A DNA stretch of 64,000 nt from Bosea sp. BIWAKO-01 (GCF_001748145.1 NZ_BCQA01000001.1:1240001-1304000); one strand, 5' to 3'. Counted from the first letter of the stretch, positions 46,904 to 56,180 are shown. The notes: a model not told the origin generated them from the sequence alone. Numbers and translations: made by a program.

Positions 46904-46932
46904 TTTCTAGGTCCGATCGTTCTGTTTGTCAA
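46904..46932 (-). promoter_or_regulatory. Promoter of the ssu riboswitch transcript
   Basis: TTGACA (46927-46932), a 17-bp spacer and TAGAAA (46904-46909) predict a start at about 46897, exactly the first base of the aptamer. A dyad GTTTGT-CAA-ACAAAC (46924-46938) covers the -35 and may be an extra protein site. Confidence 0.7.
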
Positions 46933-47061
46933 ACAAACTCGGGCGGTCTGTTAAATGATATATTGCACATTTTATTACGTGTAATTTCTGGTTTCTGGGA
47001 ATCCCGTCACCATGTTACGAGCGGCTTGGTTGGAAGCCGTCCTGCGCGATATCCGAAGGTC

Positions 47062-49881
47062 ATGCCGTCCGTGTCGATCAGCGCCGATGCCCCTTACTTT
47101 GCCCTCGCGGACGTGCTGGCGAACCCTGCCGCAGCCGTTGCCCGGCTGGCCGGCAAGATGCGCAAGGCATCGGCCGCCGATCTGCGGCAGGAACTGGTCG
47201 CCTGCCTGCGCCATACACTCGAGGAAGGCCACGCGTCCGCCAAGGAAATCCTGAGCGCGGAGCGCAATGGCCTCGCCTGTGCCCAGCGCCTGTCCGCGAT
47301 GATGGACGGCATCGTCGGCTGCCTGCATGTGGCGGCGAGCGAGCACTTCTACCCTGCCGTAAACCCGTCCTCCTCCGAGCGGATCGCGGTCGTCGCCGTC
47401 GGCGGCTATGGCCGCGGTACACTGGCGCCCGGATCGGATGTCGACCTGCTCTTCCTGTTCCCGCACAAGCAGACGGCCTGGGGCGAGAGCGTGGTCGAGG
47501 CAATGCTCTATCCGCTCTGGGACCTGAAGCTGAAGGTCGGCCATTCCGTGCGCTCGGTCGACGACTGCATCCGCGAAGCGCGTGCCGACATGACGATCCG
47601 CACCGCCTTGCTCGAAGCCCGCTTCCTCACCGGAGACCGGGCGCTCTTCGACGAGATGGTGCAGCGCTTCGACGGCGAAGTGGTCGAGGGCTCGGCCCCC
47701 GCCTTCACCGAGGCCAAGCTCGCCGAACGCGAAGCGCGCGTGCGCCGCGCCGGATCATCGCGCTATCTCGTCGAGCCCAACGTCAAGGACGGCAAAGGCG
47801 GCTTGCGCGACCTCAACACATTGTTCTGGATCGCCAAATACGCCTACCGCGTCCATGACGCCGATGAACTGGTCACGGCCGGGCTGTTCGACCGCAAGGA
47901 ACTGCTGATGTTCCAGCGCTCGGAGGAGTTCCTCTGGCGGGTGCGCTGCTGGATGCATTTCATCACAGGTCGGGCCGAGGAACGCCTCTCCTTCGATCTG
48001 CAGCGGCAGGTGGCGACGGCGATCGGCTATGCCGGTCGCAGCGGCCAGGCCCCGGTCGAGCGCTTCATGAAGGCCTATTTCCTGGTCGCGAAGGATGTCG
48101 GGGACCTGACCGCGATCGTCTGCGCTGCCCTGGAAGCGCGCCAGCAGAAGCCGCGGGCGAGCCTGTCGAGCCTGCTCGGCACCTTCACCAAGCGGCGGCA
48201 GGTGCGCGCGCTCGGCCACCCCGATTTCACGCTGAAAAGCCAGCGGCTCAACGTCGTTGACGGCGACGCCTTCAAGCGCGACCCCATCAACCTGCTCAGG
48301 CTCTATGAAATCGCCAGCCGGAACGACATTGCCATTCATCCCGATGCAAGCCGGCTGGTGACGCAGTCGCTCAAGCTGGTTACGTCGCATTTGCGCAACG
48401 ATCGCGAGGCGAACCGGATCTTTCTCGACATCCTGACGTCACGGCGCTCGCCGGAAGCCGTGCTGCGCCGCATGAACGAATCCGGGCTGCTCGGCCGTTT
48501 CGTGCCCGAATTCGGGCGCGTCGTCGCGATGATGCAGTTCAATATGTATCACCACTACACCGTCGACGAGCATCTGATCCGGTCGATCGGCGTTCTCTCC
48601 GAAATCGAGGCCGGCGCGCTCGAAGCCGAGCATCCGCTCTCGAACTCTATCTTCCCGACCATCACCAATCGTCGCGCGCTCTATGTCGCGCTGTTTCTGC
48701 ACGATATCGCCAAGGGCAAGCCGGAAGATCATTCGGAAGCCGGGAGCCGGATCGCGCGCAAGCTTTGTCCACGCTTCGGGCTCAGCGAGGCCCAGACCGA
48801 GACCGTCGCCTGGCTGGTCCAGCACCATCTCGACATGTCGACCGTCGCCCAGAGCCGCGACCTCGGCGACCCCAAGACGATCGAGAGCTTCGCGGCCACG
48901 GTGCAGACCCTCGAAAGGCTGAAGCTCCTCCTCATCCTGACGGTTGCCGATATCAAAGCGGTCGGGCCCGGTGTCTGGAACGGCTGGAAGGGCCAACTCC
49001 TGCGGACGCTCTACTACGAGACCGAAATCGTCCTGGCCGGCGGTCATTCCGGCATCGAGCGACGCGCGCGCGTCGAGCAGAAACAGGATGCGCTGAGGGC
49101 GGCGCTGGCCGACTGGAACGAGGAGGAACGCGAGGCCTATCTCGCGCGTCATTACCCGGCCTACTGGATCAAGGTCGACCTGCCGCGTCAGGAGAAGCAG
49201 GCGCGCTTCCTGCGCGGGGCCGAAGCGGAAGGACGCACCACGGCAACCCTGGTCGAGACCGACCAGTTCCGCGGCATCACGGAGCTGACCATTCTGGCGC
49301 CCGACCATCCGCGCCTGCTCGCCATCGTCACCGGCGCCTGCGCCGCGGCCGGCGGCAACATCGTCGATGCCCAGATCTTCACGACCACCGACGGCCTCGT
49401 GCTCGACACGATCTTCATCTCGCGCGCTTTCGAGCGCGATGACGACGAGCTGCGCCGGGCCGGCCGCATTGCCGCCGCGATCGAACGGGCGCTGAAGGGC
49501 GAGATCAAGATCGCCGATCTGGTGGCGCAGCGCCGCGCGCCGCCGCCGCGCGGCGCCACCTTCCAGGTCGCGCCGGAGGTGATCATCGACAACGTGCTCT
49601 CGACCCGGCACACTGTTCTGGAGGTTTCCGGCCTCGACCGCCCGGGCCTGCTCTACGATCTCACCACCGCGATCGGGAAGCTCAACCTCAATATTGCCTC
49701 GGCCCATATCGCCACGTTCGGCGAGAAGGCCGTCGACGTTTTCTACGTGACCGACCTGACCAACGCCAAGATCACGGGCACGGCGCGGCAGCTCAGCATC
49801 CGCAAGGCACTGCTGGAGGTTTTCGCCTTTGACCACGAGAAGGCGCAGGGCGGAAAGACGCGCGTGCCCGCCCGCGCTTGA
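47062..49881 (+). CDS. glnD: Bifunctional PII uridylyltransferase/uridylyl-removing enzyme
   Basis: The 939-residue nitrogen sensor has a nucleotidyltransferase domain (GSDVDLL 124-130), a PII-UTase helical region, an HD hydrolase domain (LFLHDIAKGKPEDH about 544-557) and two ACT domains (about 738 and 850). It uridylylates PII proteins when glutamine is low. I chose the ATG at 47062 after GAAGG; a frame 68 codons longer has no homology-like sequence. It is divergent from the ssu operon. Confidence 0.94.
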   Translation: MPSVSISADAPYFALADVLANPAAAVARLAGKMRKASAADLRQELVACLRHTLEEGHASAKEILSAERNGLACAQRLSAMMDGIVGCLHVAASEHFYPAVNPSSSERIAVVAVGGYGRGTLAPGSDVDLLFLFPHKQTAWGESVVEAMLYPLWDLKLKVGHSVRSVDDCIREARADMTIRTALLEARFLTGDRALFDEMVQRFDGEVVEGSAPAFTEAKLAEREARVRRAGSSRYLVEPNVKDGKGGLRDLNTLFWIAKYAYRVHDADELVTAGLFDRKELLMFQRSEEFLWRVRCWMHFITGRAEERLSFDLQRQVATAIGYAGRSGQAPVERFMKAYFLVAKDVGDLTAIVCAALEARQQKPRASLSSLLGTFTKRRQVRALGHPDFTLKSQRLNVVDGDAFKRDPINLLRLYEIASRNDIAIHPDASRLVTQSLKLVTSHLRNDREANRIFLDILTSRRSPEAVLRRMNESGLLGRFVPEFGRVVAMMQFNMYHHYTVDEHLIRSIGVLSEIEAGALEAEHPLSNSIFPTITNRRALYVALFLHDIAKGKPEDHSEAGSRIARKLCPRFGLSEAQTETVAWLVQHHLDMSTVAQSRDLGDPKTIESFAATVQTLERLKLLLILTVADIKAVGPGVWNGWKGQLLRTLYYETEIVLAGGHSGIERRARVEQKQDALRAALADWNEEEREAYLARHYPAYWIKVDLPRQEKQARFLRGAEAEGRTTATLVETDQFRGITELTILAPDHPRLLAIVTGACAAAGGNIVDAQIFTTTDGLVLDTIFISRAFERDDDELRRAGRIAAAIERALKGEIKIADLVAQRRAPPPRGATFQVAPEVIIDNVLSTRHTVLEVSGLDRPGLLYDLTTAIGKLNLNIASAHIATFGEKAVDVFYVTDLTNAKITGTARQLSIRKALLEVFAFDHEKAQGGKTRVPARA

Positions 49882-49969
49882 TTTCGCCGACCACAAGGCC
49901 GATATCGGCCTCGAACGCTGTCGCGCTCCCGAGTGACGACCAGCCCCATGATTTGAATTGGATGAGGCG

Positions 49970-50590
49970 ATGACGCGGAACCCTGCGACCGACGAACCGA
50001 ACCCGGACATGGCCGCCCAGATGGCCGCCCAAGAGGCAAACGAGCCGGCCCCACTCGAGTCCGGGCTCGAAGCCCAGCTCGGGCAGGTCGAGGCCGAGCG
50101 CAACGACCTCAAGGACAAGCTGCTACGCACCCTGGCCGACATGGAGAACCTGCGTCGGCGCACCGAGCGAGAGATTGCCGACGCCAAGGCCTATGCGGTG
50201 ACGAGCTTTGCGCGAGACCTGCTCGGTTCGGCCGACAATCTACGCCGCGCGCTCGAGAGCCTGCCGGAGACCGCTCGCACCGAGGGCGAAGCGGCTCTGA
50301 AGGCGCTGGTCGAAGGTGTCGAGCTCACCGAACGCGAACTGCTGAAGACCCTGGAACGCCACGGCGTGCGCCGCATCGATCCCCATGGCGAGAAGTTCGA
50401 CCCACATCTGCACCAGGCCATGTTCGAGGCGCCCGACGCCGGCATCGCCAAGGGCCTTGTCTCGAAAGTCGTGCAGACCGGCTACAAGATCGGCGAGCGC
50501 GTGCTCCGGCCGGCCTTGGTCGGCGTCTCCGCCGGCGCTCCGAAGGCGCCTTCGGCCGAGGCCGGCGGCGACACCAATACAGGCCACTGA
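49970..50590 (+). CDS. grpE: Nucleotide exchange factor GrpE
   Basis: The 206-residue protein has a long N-terminal helix (about 25-100) and a C-terminal beta wing. Signatures are [16 protein letters not shown] and [10 protein letters not shown] followed by [18 protein letters not shown]. It drives ADP release from DnaK. The ATG at 49970 has a very close GAGG; a TTG at 49958 is possible. Confidence 0.94.
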   Translation: MTRNPATDEPNPDMAAQMAAQEANEPAPLESGLEAQLGQVEAERNDLKDKLLRTLADMENLRRRTEREIADAKAYAVTSFARDLLGSADNLRRALESLPETARTEGEAALKALVEGVELTERELLKTLERHGVRRIDPHGEKFDPHLHQAMFEAPDAGIAKGLVSKVVQTGYKIGERVLRPALVGVSAGAPKAPSAEAGGDTNTGH

Positions 50591-50593
50591 ACC

Positions 50594-51214
50594 GTGCTGG
50601 AGGCTGCCGGCGTTGCCGTCTTCGCATTGACGGGAGCGTTGGTCGCGGTCCGCAAGGGGATGGATCCCTTCGGGTTCATCCTGCTTGCGACCGTTACCGG
50701 CGTCGGCGGCGGCACCTTGCGCGATCTCGTGCTCGACCGCGGCGTCGGCTGGGTGCAGGCGCCGTCGGACGTGATCGTCTGCACCATCGTCGCGCTTGCC
50801 GCCTGGGCAACCGCCTATTTTCGCCCCGGCATGCTTGATGGCTGGATGGGCAAGCGCATGCTCGTCTGGGCCGATGCCGCGGGGCTTGCCCTCTTCGCGG
50901 TCGTCGGCACGCAGAAGGCGCTGATGGCCGGCGTCCCGGTCCTCTCGGCGGTGGCGCTGGGAGCCGTGACCGCCTCTTTCGGCGGCATCCTGCGCGACAT
51001 CCTCGCCGGCGACAGGCCGATGGTGCTGTGGAGCCGGGATTTCTACGTTACGGCGGCAGCGACCGGCGCAACCATGACGGCGATCCTCTCCGGTCTCGGC
51101 GTCAGCCCGCTCCTGGTGATGCTGGGGGGCATAGCAGCCGGATTTGGCTTGCGCGCCGGCTCGATCCTGCTCGGCTGGTCGTTTCCGAGCCTGCCCGGCT
51201 CAGGCTCTGCCTGA
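50594..51214 (+). CDS. TRIC/UPF0126-type membrane protein (YadS/YicG family)
   Basis: The 206-residue protein has about seven helices in two homologous halves, each with a glycine-rich GVGGGTLRD or FGGILRD motif. It is like bacterial trimeric cation channels. The GTG start lies 3 bp after the grpE stop, so the two are cotranscribed. Ion specificity is inferred from the family. Confidence 0.85.
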   Translation: MLEAAGVAVFALTGALVAVRKGMDPFGFILLATVTGVGGGTLRDLVLDRGVGWVQAPSDVIVCTIVALAAWATAYFRPGMLDGWMGKRMLVWADAAGLALFAVVGTQKALMAGVPVLSAVALGAVTASFGGILRDILAGDRPMVLWSRDFYVTAAATGATMTAILSGLGVSPLLVMLGGIAAGFGLRAGSILLGWSFPSLPGSGSA

Positions 51215-51838
51215 TCAGCCGCCGGGCTTCGTCACACGCCGCAAGGTCAGATTGATCCGCCCCCCCTGCGGCAGCAGGGCTGACGAGCCCGCCAGAATCC
51301 TGTCGATGCCGTGATAGGCGAGGCGTGCCTCGCCACCGAAGAGCAATGCATCGCCCGAGGCAAGTTTCAGCGAGAGGGTCTTGCCGCCGCGTTCCGTGCC
51401 GCCGATCCTGAAGACCGCCGTGTCGCCGAGCGATAGCGACAGTACCGGCGCATCGAACTCCAGCTCGTCACGATCCTGGTGCAGGCCCATCTTCGCGCTC
51501 GCCTCGTAGAAATTGACCAGGCAGGCCTCGGGAGGGTGCGGGTAGCCGGCAAGCGCACGCCAGGCGTCGAGCAGCACGGCCGGCATCGGCGGCCAGGGCG
51601 CGCCTGTCTCGGGATGCTCGGGCTGGTAGCGATAGCCGGCCAGATCCGACACCCATCCCAGCGAGCCGCAATTGGTCATTCGCACGGAGAACGGCTTGCC
51701 CGTCTTCGGCATTCGCGGTGAGAAGAATGGCGCCTGCCGGGCAACTTCGCGCAGTTCGGCCAGTAGCGCCGCCTGCGCCTGGGGTGAAAGATAGCCCGGC
51801 CAATGAAACACGCCGGGAGCCACGGCAAGCCTGGTCAC
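51215..51838 (-). CDS. alkB: Alpha-ketoglutarate-dependent dioxygenase AlkB
   Basis: The 207-residue DNA repair enzyme removes N-alkyl lesions by oxidation. Iron ligands are visible as LHQDRDE (HxD) and YHGIDR. The RxxxxR 2-oxoglutarate motif is in GRINLTLRRV. The GTG at 51838, 10 bp after dapB, gives a length near E. coli AlkB (216). There is no strong Shine-Dalgarno, so the start is tentative. Confidence 0.9.
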   Translation of the reverse strand: MTRLAVAPGVFHWPGYLSPQAQAALLAELREVARQAPFFSPRMPKTGKPFSVRMTNCGSLGWVSDLAGYRYQPEHPETGAPWPPMPAVLLDAWRALAGYPHPPEACLVNFYEASAKMGLHQDRDELEFDAPVLSLSLGDTAVFRIGGTERGGKTLSLKLASGDALLFGGEARLAYHGIDRILAGSSALLPQGGRINLTLRRVTKPGG

Positions 51839-51848
51839 GAGCGCGCCG

Positions 51849-52664
51849 TCACAGCGTATCAAGGCCGAGGACGTCAGCCATCGAGTAGAGGCCGGGCTTG
51901 CGCGCCCTGCCCCAGAGCGCCGCCTTGACCGCGCCTTGCGCGAACAGGCCACGGTCCTCGGCGACATGCGCCAGTTCCAGCCGCTCGCCCGCACCAGCGA
52001 AGATGACCTTGTGGTCGCCCACGACGGTGCCGCCGCGCAGCGCAGCAAACCCGATCGCGCCCGGCGGGCGGACGCCGGTATGGCCATCGCGCGAGGCGAT
52101 GCGGGTCTCAGCGAGCGAGACGTCCCGTCCCTGTGCCGCGGCCTCGCCGAGCAGCACCGCCGTGCCCGATGGCGCATCGACCTTCATCCGGTGATGCATC
52201 TCAACGATCTCGATATCCCAGTCCGTACCCAGCGTGGCAGAAACCTTGCGGACCAGGGCTGCCAGCAGGTTCACGCCGAGGCTCATATTGCCGGAGCGGA
52301 TGATCGCAGCATGGCGTGCAGCCGCCTCGAGCCTGGCGAGATGGACCGGCCCCATGCCCGTGGTTCCCACGACATGGACGATGCGTGCCTGCGCGGCGAG
52401 GGCCGCAAAAGCGACCGTGGCCTCAGGTGCCGTGAAATCCAGCACCCCCTCGGCTTCGACGAAGGCCGGCAGCGCATCGTCGGTCACCGGCACGCCCAGT
52501 GCCGGCAAGCCCGCCAGAATGCCGGCATCCTGCCCCAGCGCTGCGGAGCCGGAACGCTCGATCGCGGCCGAAACGGTGCAGCCCTCGGCCTCGGTGATCG
52601 CCTTGATCAGCATTCGCCCCATGCGCCCGGCGGCGCCGACAACGACGAGACGCATGTCGCTCAT
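51849..52664 (-). CDS. dapB: 4-hydroxy-tetrahydrodipicolinate reductase
   Basis: The 271-residue enzyme of the DAP/lysine pathway has the nucleotide loop GAAGRMGRM near residue 10. [15 protein letters not shown] holds the catalytic His-His and Lys. AGGAGC seven bases before the ATG at 52664 fixes the start. It is cotranscribed with alkB, an unrelated repair gene. Confidence 0.95.
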   Translation of the reverse strand: MSDMRLVVVGAAGRMGRMLIKAITEAEGCTVSAAIERSGSAALGQDAGILAGLPALGVPVTDDALPAFVEAEGVLDFTAPEATVAFAALAAQARIVHVVGTTGMGPVHLARLEAAARHAAIIRSGNMSLGVNLLAALVRKVSATLGTDWDIEIVEMHHRMKVDAPSGTAVLLGEAAAQGRDVSLAETRIASRDGHTGVRPPGAIGFAALRGGTVVGDHKVIFAGAGERLELAHVAEDRGLFAQGAVKAALWGRARKPGLYSMADVLGLDTL

Positions 52665-52807
52665 GAGGGGAAGCTCCTGACCAGTCGGGGATGGTGACGC
52701 AGCGGCTATAGAGCATCGCCGCATCCCGCGAAACCACTCTGCCTACGTACCGCAGCAGAGGCGCTCCCCGGAAGATGGACAAGGCCGGCCTGCACGGCGC
52801 CGAAACG

Positions 52808-52836
52808 AAAAACGGCCGGGGAAGCTCCCCGGCCGT
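52808..52836 (-). terminator. Rho-independent terminator of the Tim44-domain gene
   Basis: A perfect 11-bp stem (ACGGCCGGGGA with TCCCCGGCCGT) has a 3-nt loop. On the minus strand it is followed by TTTT. It lies 26 bp downstream of the Tim44-domain gene stop. Confidence 0.85.
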
Positions 52837-52862
52837 CGATCCTTGCTATGATGCCTGTCGCG

Positions 52863-53855
52863 TCAGGCAGCCTGCTGGATGCCCGAGAGCTTCCAGTCAC
52901 CGCCGCGCGAGCGCACGAAGGTCCAGTGTTCCGTGACCTCCTGCGGGACGGTCGCGTTGCCCTCGACGATGCGACCGGTGGCGCGCTCGGTCAGCGCGTT
53001 GATCAGACTGAAGCGCATCGCAACGGTTGCGTACTCGAAATCGTCCTCGCGCCAGGCTTCCGAGAGATCGCCCTGCAGCAGCTTGACGTCGGAAACCCGG
53101 TCAACCAGGCCCTTGGCGGCGTTCTCGGCAATGTCATCAGCGAAATAGCCGGCCATCTCGGGCGTCAGCTTCTCGCGGAGGACCTGCTGGTTCTCATTCG
53201 AATAGGCCGTGTTCACTTCGCCGAGCAGCCGCTCGAAGCTGCTGAAATCCTCGCCTGCGAGCGTGATCTCGACCGGCTTGGACGCCGCGCGCGGCGCGCC
53301 GCCACCGAGGCCGCCCATCGCAGACATGCGCGGACTCGGCTGAGGCTGGGAAGCCTCACGCGACATCGGTCCGCCAGCGGTGGCGAGCTGCGGCTCGGAC
53401 CGGCGACGGAAGAAGCGCATCGCAAGGAAGATCAGGCCGCCAATCAGCGCGATCTGCAGCAGGAACCCGAAGATGCCGGCCAGCGAAGCCAGCCCGCTGA
53501 AGAAGCCCGAACCCGAAAGCATGCCGAACAGGCCCGCGCCGAGCAGGCCGGCGCCGACACCCATCATCAGGTTACGTGCCATGGACGGACGCGCCGCCTG
53601 TGCGGCAGCACCCGCCGCGCCAGCGGCCGGACCTGCCATAGACGGAGACGGCGCCGGAGCAGCGCTACGCTGGAAAGGCTGCGCGCCCGTCGGCGCTGTG
53701 TTCGTCGGGGCCGGAGCCGAATTGGTACGCGTGCCGCGGCTGCCGAAACCCTTGCCGCCGCCAGGACGAGCCTCGGCCAGCACGGGAACGAGCAAAAGCG
53801 CACCAGCGACCACGGCGACGACCCGGCCACGCCGAGCAAGTGAAATCAGTGACAT
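52863..53855 (-). CDS. Tim44-domain protein
   Basis: The 330-residue protein has an N-terminal signal or anchor, then a Gly/Ser/Ala/Pro-rich low-complexity stretch (about 30-100). One or two membrane helices follow (about 100-165), and a C-terminal Tim44-like domain covers about 195-325. Bacterial members are inner-membrane proteins of unclear role, related to the mitochondrial import motor. A hairpin overlaps its Shine-Dalgarno and a strong terminator ends it, so it is monocistronic. Confidence 0.8.
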   Translation of the reverse strand: MSLISLARRGRVVAVVAGALLLVPVLAEARPGGGKGFGSRGTRTNSAPAPTNTAPTGAQPFQRSAAPAPSPSMAGPAAGAAGAAAQAARPSMARNLMMGVGAGLLGAGLFGMLSGSGFFSGLASLAGIFGFLLQIALIGGLIFLAMRFFRRRSEPQLATAGGPMSREASQPQPSPRMSAMGGLGGGAPRAASKPVEITLAGEDFSSFERLLGEVNTAYSNENQQVLREKLTPEMAGYFADDIAENAAKGLVDRVSDVKLLQGDLSEAWREDDFEYATVAMRFSLINALTERATGRIVEGNATVPQEVTEHWTFVRSRGGDWKLSGIQQAA

Positions 53856-53862
53856 GGTTCCT

Positions 53863-53892
53863 CCCGGAGCCCCCTTTGGGCTCGCTGCCGGG
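53863..53892 (-). promoter_or_regulatory. Leader hairpin over the Tim44-gene ribosome site
   Basis: On the minus strand GAGCCC (53878-53883) pairs with GGGCTC (53867-53872). Outside it CCCG (53889-53892) pairs with CGGG (53863-53866), whose last bases belong to the GGGAGG Shine-Dalgarno. The fold could damp translation; a small GC-rich hairpin by chance is also possible. Confidence 0.35.
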
Positions 53893-54043
53893 AAATATGG
53901 CGCGCGCCCTGCCCTTGCGCAAGGTCGGGGTGGCCAAGCGCGTGAGCCAAAATAATAATCAATGTTTCATGTGAGGCCCGGAGCCGTGCTAAACTGGCTC
54001 ATTCGCCCAATCGCCCGTGCGCGGGCCGGCGAAGGAGTGTGCC

Positions 54044-54352
54044 ATGATCCGGATGTCACGGAGGCCGCGCCAGAAAGCATCGCACGCGCTGCGCTGCCTC
54101 GCCCTTGCCACGCTGCTCACACTTGCCCCGTTCGCAGCATCGAGAGCGGGGGAAGCAGCTGTAGCTCTTGACCCACCACGCCTCGCGCAGGCGCCCGAGC
54201 CGCTCTGCTTCTGCTGGAGCGACGGTCGGAAGATTGCGGAAGGGCTGACCGCCTGCATCAAGACGACGCAGGGGCGGCGGCTCGCCGAATGCGGCCGGGT
54301 CATCAACATGATGTCCTGGCGGGTCACGGATAACCCCTGCCCGGAAAGCTGA
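54044..54352 (+). CDS. Small secreted cysteine-containing protein
   Basis: The 102-residue protein has a signal peptide (about 1-35, ending FAASRAGEA). A mature region of about 65 residues follows, with five cysteines in PLCFCWSD, TACIK, ECGRV and NPCPES. GAAGGAG before the ATG at 54044 marks the start. I know no family. It is monocistronic, ended by the terminator at 54377. Confidence 0.7.
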   Translation: MIRMSRRPRQKASHALRCLALATLLTLAPFAASRAGEAAVALDPPRLAQAPEPLCFCWSDGRKIAEGLTACIKTTQGRRLAECGRVINMMSWRVTDNPCPES

Positions 54353-54376
54353 TCGGCCCATTCCGGCAAAAGAAAA

Positions 54377-54410
54377 ACGCCGCCGAACCCTTGTTCGACG
54401 GCGTCTTTTT
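54377..54410 (+). terminator. Rho-independent terminator
   Basis: ACGCCGCCGAAC pairs with GTTCGACGGCGT (one mismatch) around CCTT and is followed by CTTTTT. It ends the small secreted protein gene. Confidence 0.85.
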
Positions 54411-54451
54411 CAAACGCTCTTGTGGTCCATTCGACTTAAGACTGACGGCAG

Positions 54452-54535
54452 TCAGAACGCACCCAACACGATGGCGATCATGAACACAAAGGCCGCGCCC
54501 ATCGCCAACCGGTCGAGACTCAGCGTGAGGCTCAT
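54452..54535 (-). CDS. 27-residue membrane microprotein
   Basis: An ATG at 54535 with a perfect AGGAGG five bases upstream opens a 27-codon frame: MSLTLSLDRLAMG, then a hydrophobic stretch AAFVFMIAIVLGAF to TGA. The single helix would span the membrane. The strength of the ribosome site and the purely hydrophobic C-terminus favour a real gene. No family is known to me. Confidence 0.65.
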   Translation of the reverse strand: MSLTLSLDRLAMGAAFVFMIAIVLGAF

Positions 54536-54683
54536 CGCATCCTCCTTTGTCATTGACCTGTCACCGAAGCTAGCAGAACTGACGATGGCCGCAAGGGGGC
54601 TGCGCCGTGACGGCAGCGTGGCAGAACCTATTGTATCCCTAACAGTTCATTAAAGCATTGATTTGATTTGTGGACAAAGAAGA

Positions 54684-55928
54684 TCATCTCCTTGAGGCAA
54701 CAAGTCTTTCCAAGGCCTTCGCCACAGCAATGACGCGCTCATCCGCGCCGAAACGACCGATGATCTGAACCCCCACCGGCAATCCGCGAGGCCCCGTCGT
54801 CACTGGAATCGTCAGGCATGGCGTGCCGAGCAATGTCCACAATCGGTTGAAGCGGGAATCGCCGGTCGAGCCCAGCGTATCCGGCGCTTCGCCCGGCGCG
54901 GCATAGCTCAAGACGACGTCGACCCCGGCGAAGAGGTCACGGCAGGCATCACGCCCGCGGCGCGATAACGCACGGGCTTCGTCGTACTGCATCGGCGAAA
55001 CGGCTCCCGCCGCATCGAGATAGGCCGAGAGCTTGGGCGGAATCACGCCGCGATGGTTGCGATACTCCCAGGAGAGCGCCTGCGCGGCCTCGAAATCCTG
55101 CAGCGGGCCATGGGCGTGGAAGGCTTCAACCAGAGCCTGCGGCGTCGCGAGTTCGACCACGGTCGCTCCCGCCTTCGCGACAAGAGCGAGCGCCGCGGCC
55201 AGCGCGGCCTCGGAACCCGCCTCCGGCTCGCCGGCAAAGGGCTGGCGCGTCACGCCGATCCTCAAGCCCGCCAACCTCGCCGTGTCAGCGTCCAGCTCAG
55301 GCCGCCCCGTCAGGGCTGCGAGTGCAAAACCCAGATCGTCGGCGCTCGCTGCCATCAGCCCGGCGGTGTCGAGCGACCAGGAGAAGGGCTTGATGCCGAC
55401 GGTCGGCAGCAACGCATAGGACGGCTTGATACCTGCAACACCGCAATAGGACGAGGGGCGAATGACAGAGCCACCGGTCTGCGTGCCGATCGCCAAAGGA
55501 ATCATACCGGCCGCGACCGCCGCCGCCGAACCTGCCGACGACCCTCCCGGGCTCGCGGTAAGATCGTGTGGATTGCGCGTCGGCGCCGGGTCGAGGAAGG
55601 CAAAGGCGGTGGTGTGGGTCTTGCCCGCGATTGTCGCCCCGGCGGCCTTGAGCGCCATCACGATCGGCGCGTCGGCACGCGGTTGCCAGCCATCATAGAT
55701 CGGTGAGCCCATGCCGGTCGGCAGGTCGGCGGTGTCGATGATGTCCTTGACGCCACATGCGACCCCGGCGAGCGGGCCGGAGCCGGGCTGCAGCCGTTCG
55801 GACCGACTGGCGAAGGCGCGAATGTCCGGCTCCCTGGCAGCGATGCGCGTGGCGCAATCGGCCAGCGCGGCAGACGCGCTCACGGCGCCGCTGGAAACCT
55901 GATGGGCAATGGCGCGAACGGACAGCAT
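54684..55928 (-). CDS. Amidase-signature family protein
   Basis: The 414-residue Ser-Ser-Lys amidase has the catalytic lysine at about 61 (CGVKDIIDT), the cis-serine near 131 in PGGSSAGSAAA and the nucleophile near 154 in TQTGGSVIRPSS. It is the size of stand-alone amidases and lacks GatB/GatC neighbours, so it is unlikely to be GatA. The substrate is unknown. It is a single gene. Confidence 0.87.
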   Translation of the reverse strand: MLSVRAIAHQVSSGAVSASAALADCATRIAAREPDIRAFASRSERLQPGSGPLAGVACGVKDIIDTADLPTGMGSPIYDGWQPRADAPIVMALKAAGATIAGKTHTTAFAFLDPAPTRNPHDLTASPGGSSAGSAAAVAAGMIPLAIGTQTGGSVIRPSSYCGVAGIKPSYALLPTVGIKPFSWSLDTAGLMAASADDLGFALAALTGRPELDADTARLAGLRIGVTRQPFAGEPEAGSEAALAAALALVAKAGATVVELATPQALVEAFHAHGPLQDFEAAQALSWEYRNHRGVIPPKLSAYLDAAGAVSPMQYDEARALSRRGRDACRDLFAGVDVVLSYAAPGEAPDTLGSTGDSRFNRLWTLLGTPCLTIPVTTGPRGLPVGVQIIGRFGADERVIAVAKALERLVASRR

Positions 55929-55992
55929 GCGAGATCCTCGAAGGGCTGGCTTGGGTTGGATCGTCGGATCGATGATCCAATCACCTGTGTCT

Positions 55993-56038
55993 GCATCGGC
56001 TTTCCCGAAAGCCGCATTCCACTTTTAGGGGCCGATGC
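55993..56038 (+). repeat. Dispersed REP-like palindrome, copy 2
   Basis: The 46-nt element begins GCATCGGCTTTCCCGAAAGC and ends GGGGCCGATGC. It matches the minus-strand copy at 8705-8749. The ends GCATCGGC/GCCGATGC pair perfectly (8 bp), so it can fold into a long hairpin. It lies 64 bp upstream of the amidase start, between divergent genes. Confidence 0.65.
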
Positions 56039-56147
56039 TTAGAGCAGATGCTGGCACGATTTCAGCGCGCTGCGATACCGCCGGACATCCCCCTTGGCGC
56101 ATGGCGTCGATGCGCCGGATCACCTTAGGTCGGGCAGGACTGGCCCG

Positions 56148-56180
56148 CTAACCACTCGTTAACCGCCGCTCCAAAGTTAA
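56148..56180 (+). promoter_or_regulatory. CtrA-like box upstream of the extensin-like lipoprotein
   Basis: CTAACC-ACTCG-TTAACC (56148-56164) fits the CtrA consensus TTAA-N7-TTAA with one mismatch; a further TTAA lies at 56177-56180. It sits 70-102 bp before the ATG of a cell-envelope gene. CtrA is the alphaproteobacterial cell-cycle regulator. The rest of the 321-bp gap (55929-56249) holds the REP-like copy and no gene. Confidence 0.5.

Noticed and set aside
48439..50187. Minus-strand frame of about 580 codons over glnD and grpE
   Set aside because: Antisense shadow of two clear genes on the plus strand; no domain and no ribosome site.
54420..54653. 77-codon plus-strand frame opposite the microprotein
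   Set aside because: Its complement has a perfect ribosome site and a coherent membrane helix; this frame has neither.
54639..54653. Second CtrA-like match (CTAA-N7-TTAA)
   Set aside because: The flanking CC bases of the consensus are missing and it is about 105 bp from a 27-codon gene; likely chance.
54684..55928. GatA subunit of tRNA amidotransferase
   Set aside because: Shorter than GatA, no gatB/gatC nearby, and only the general amidase signature is shared.
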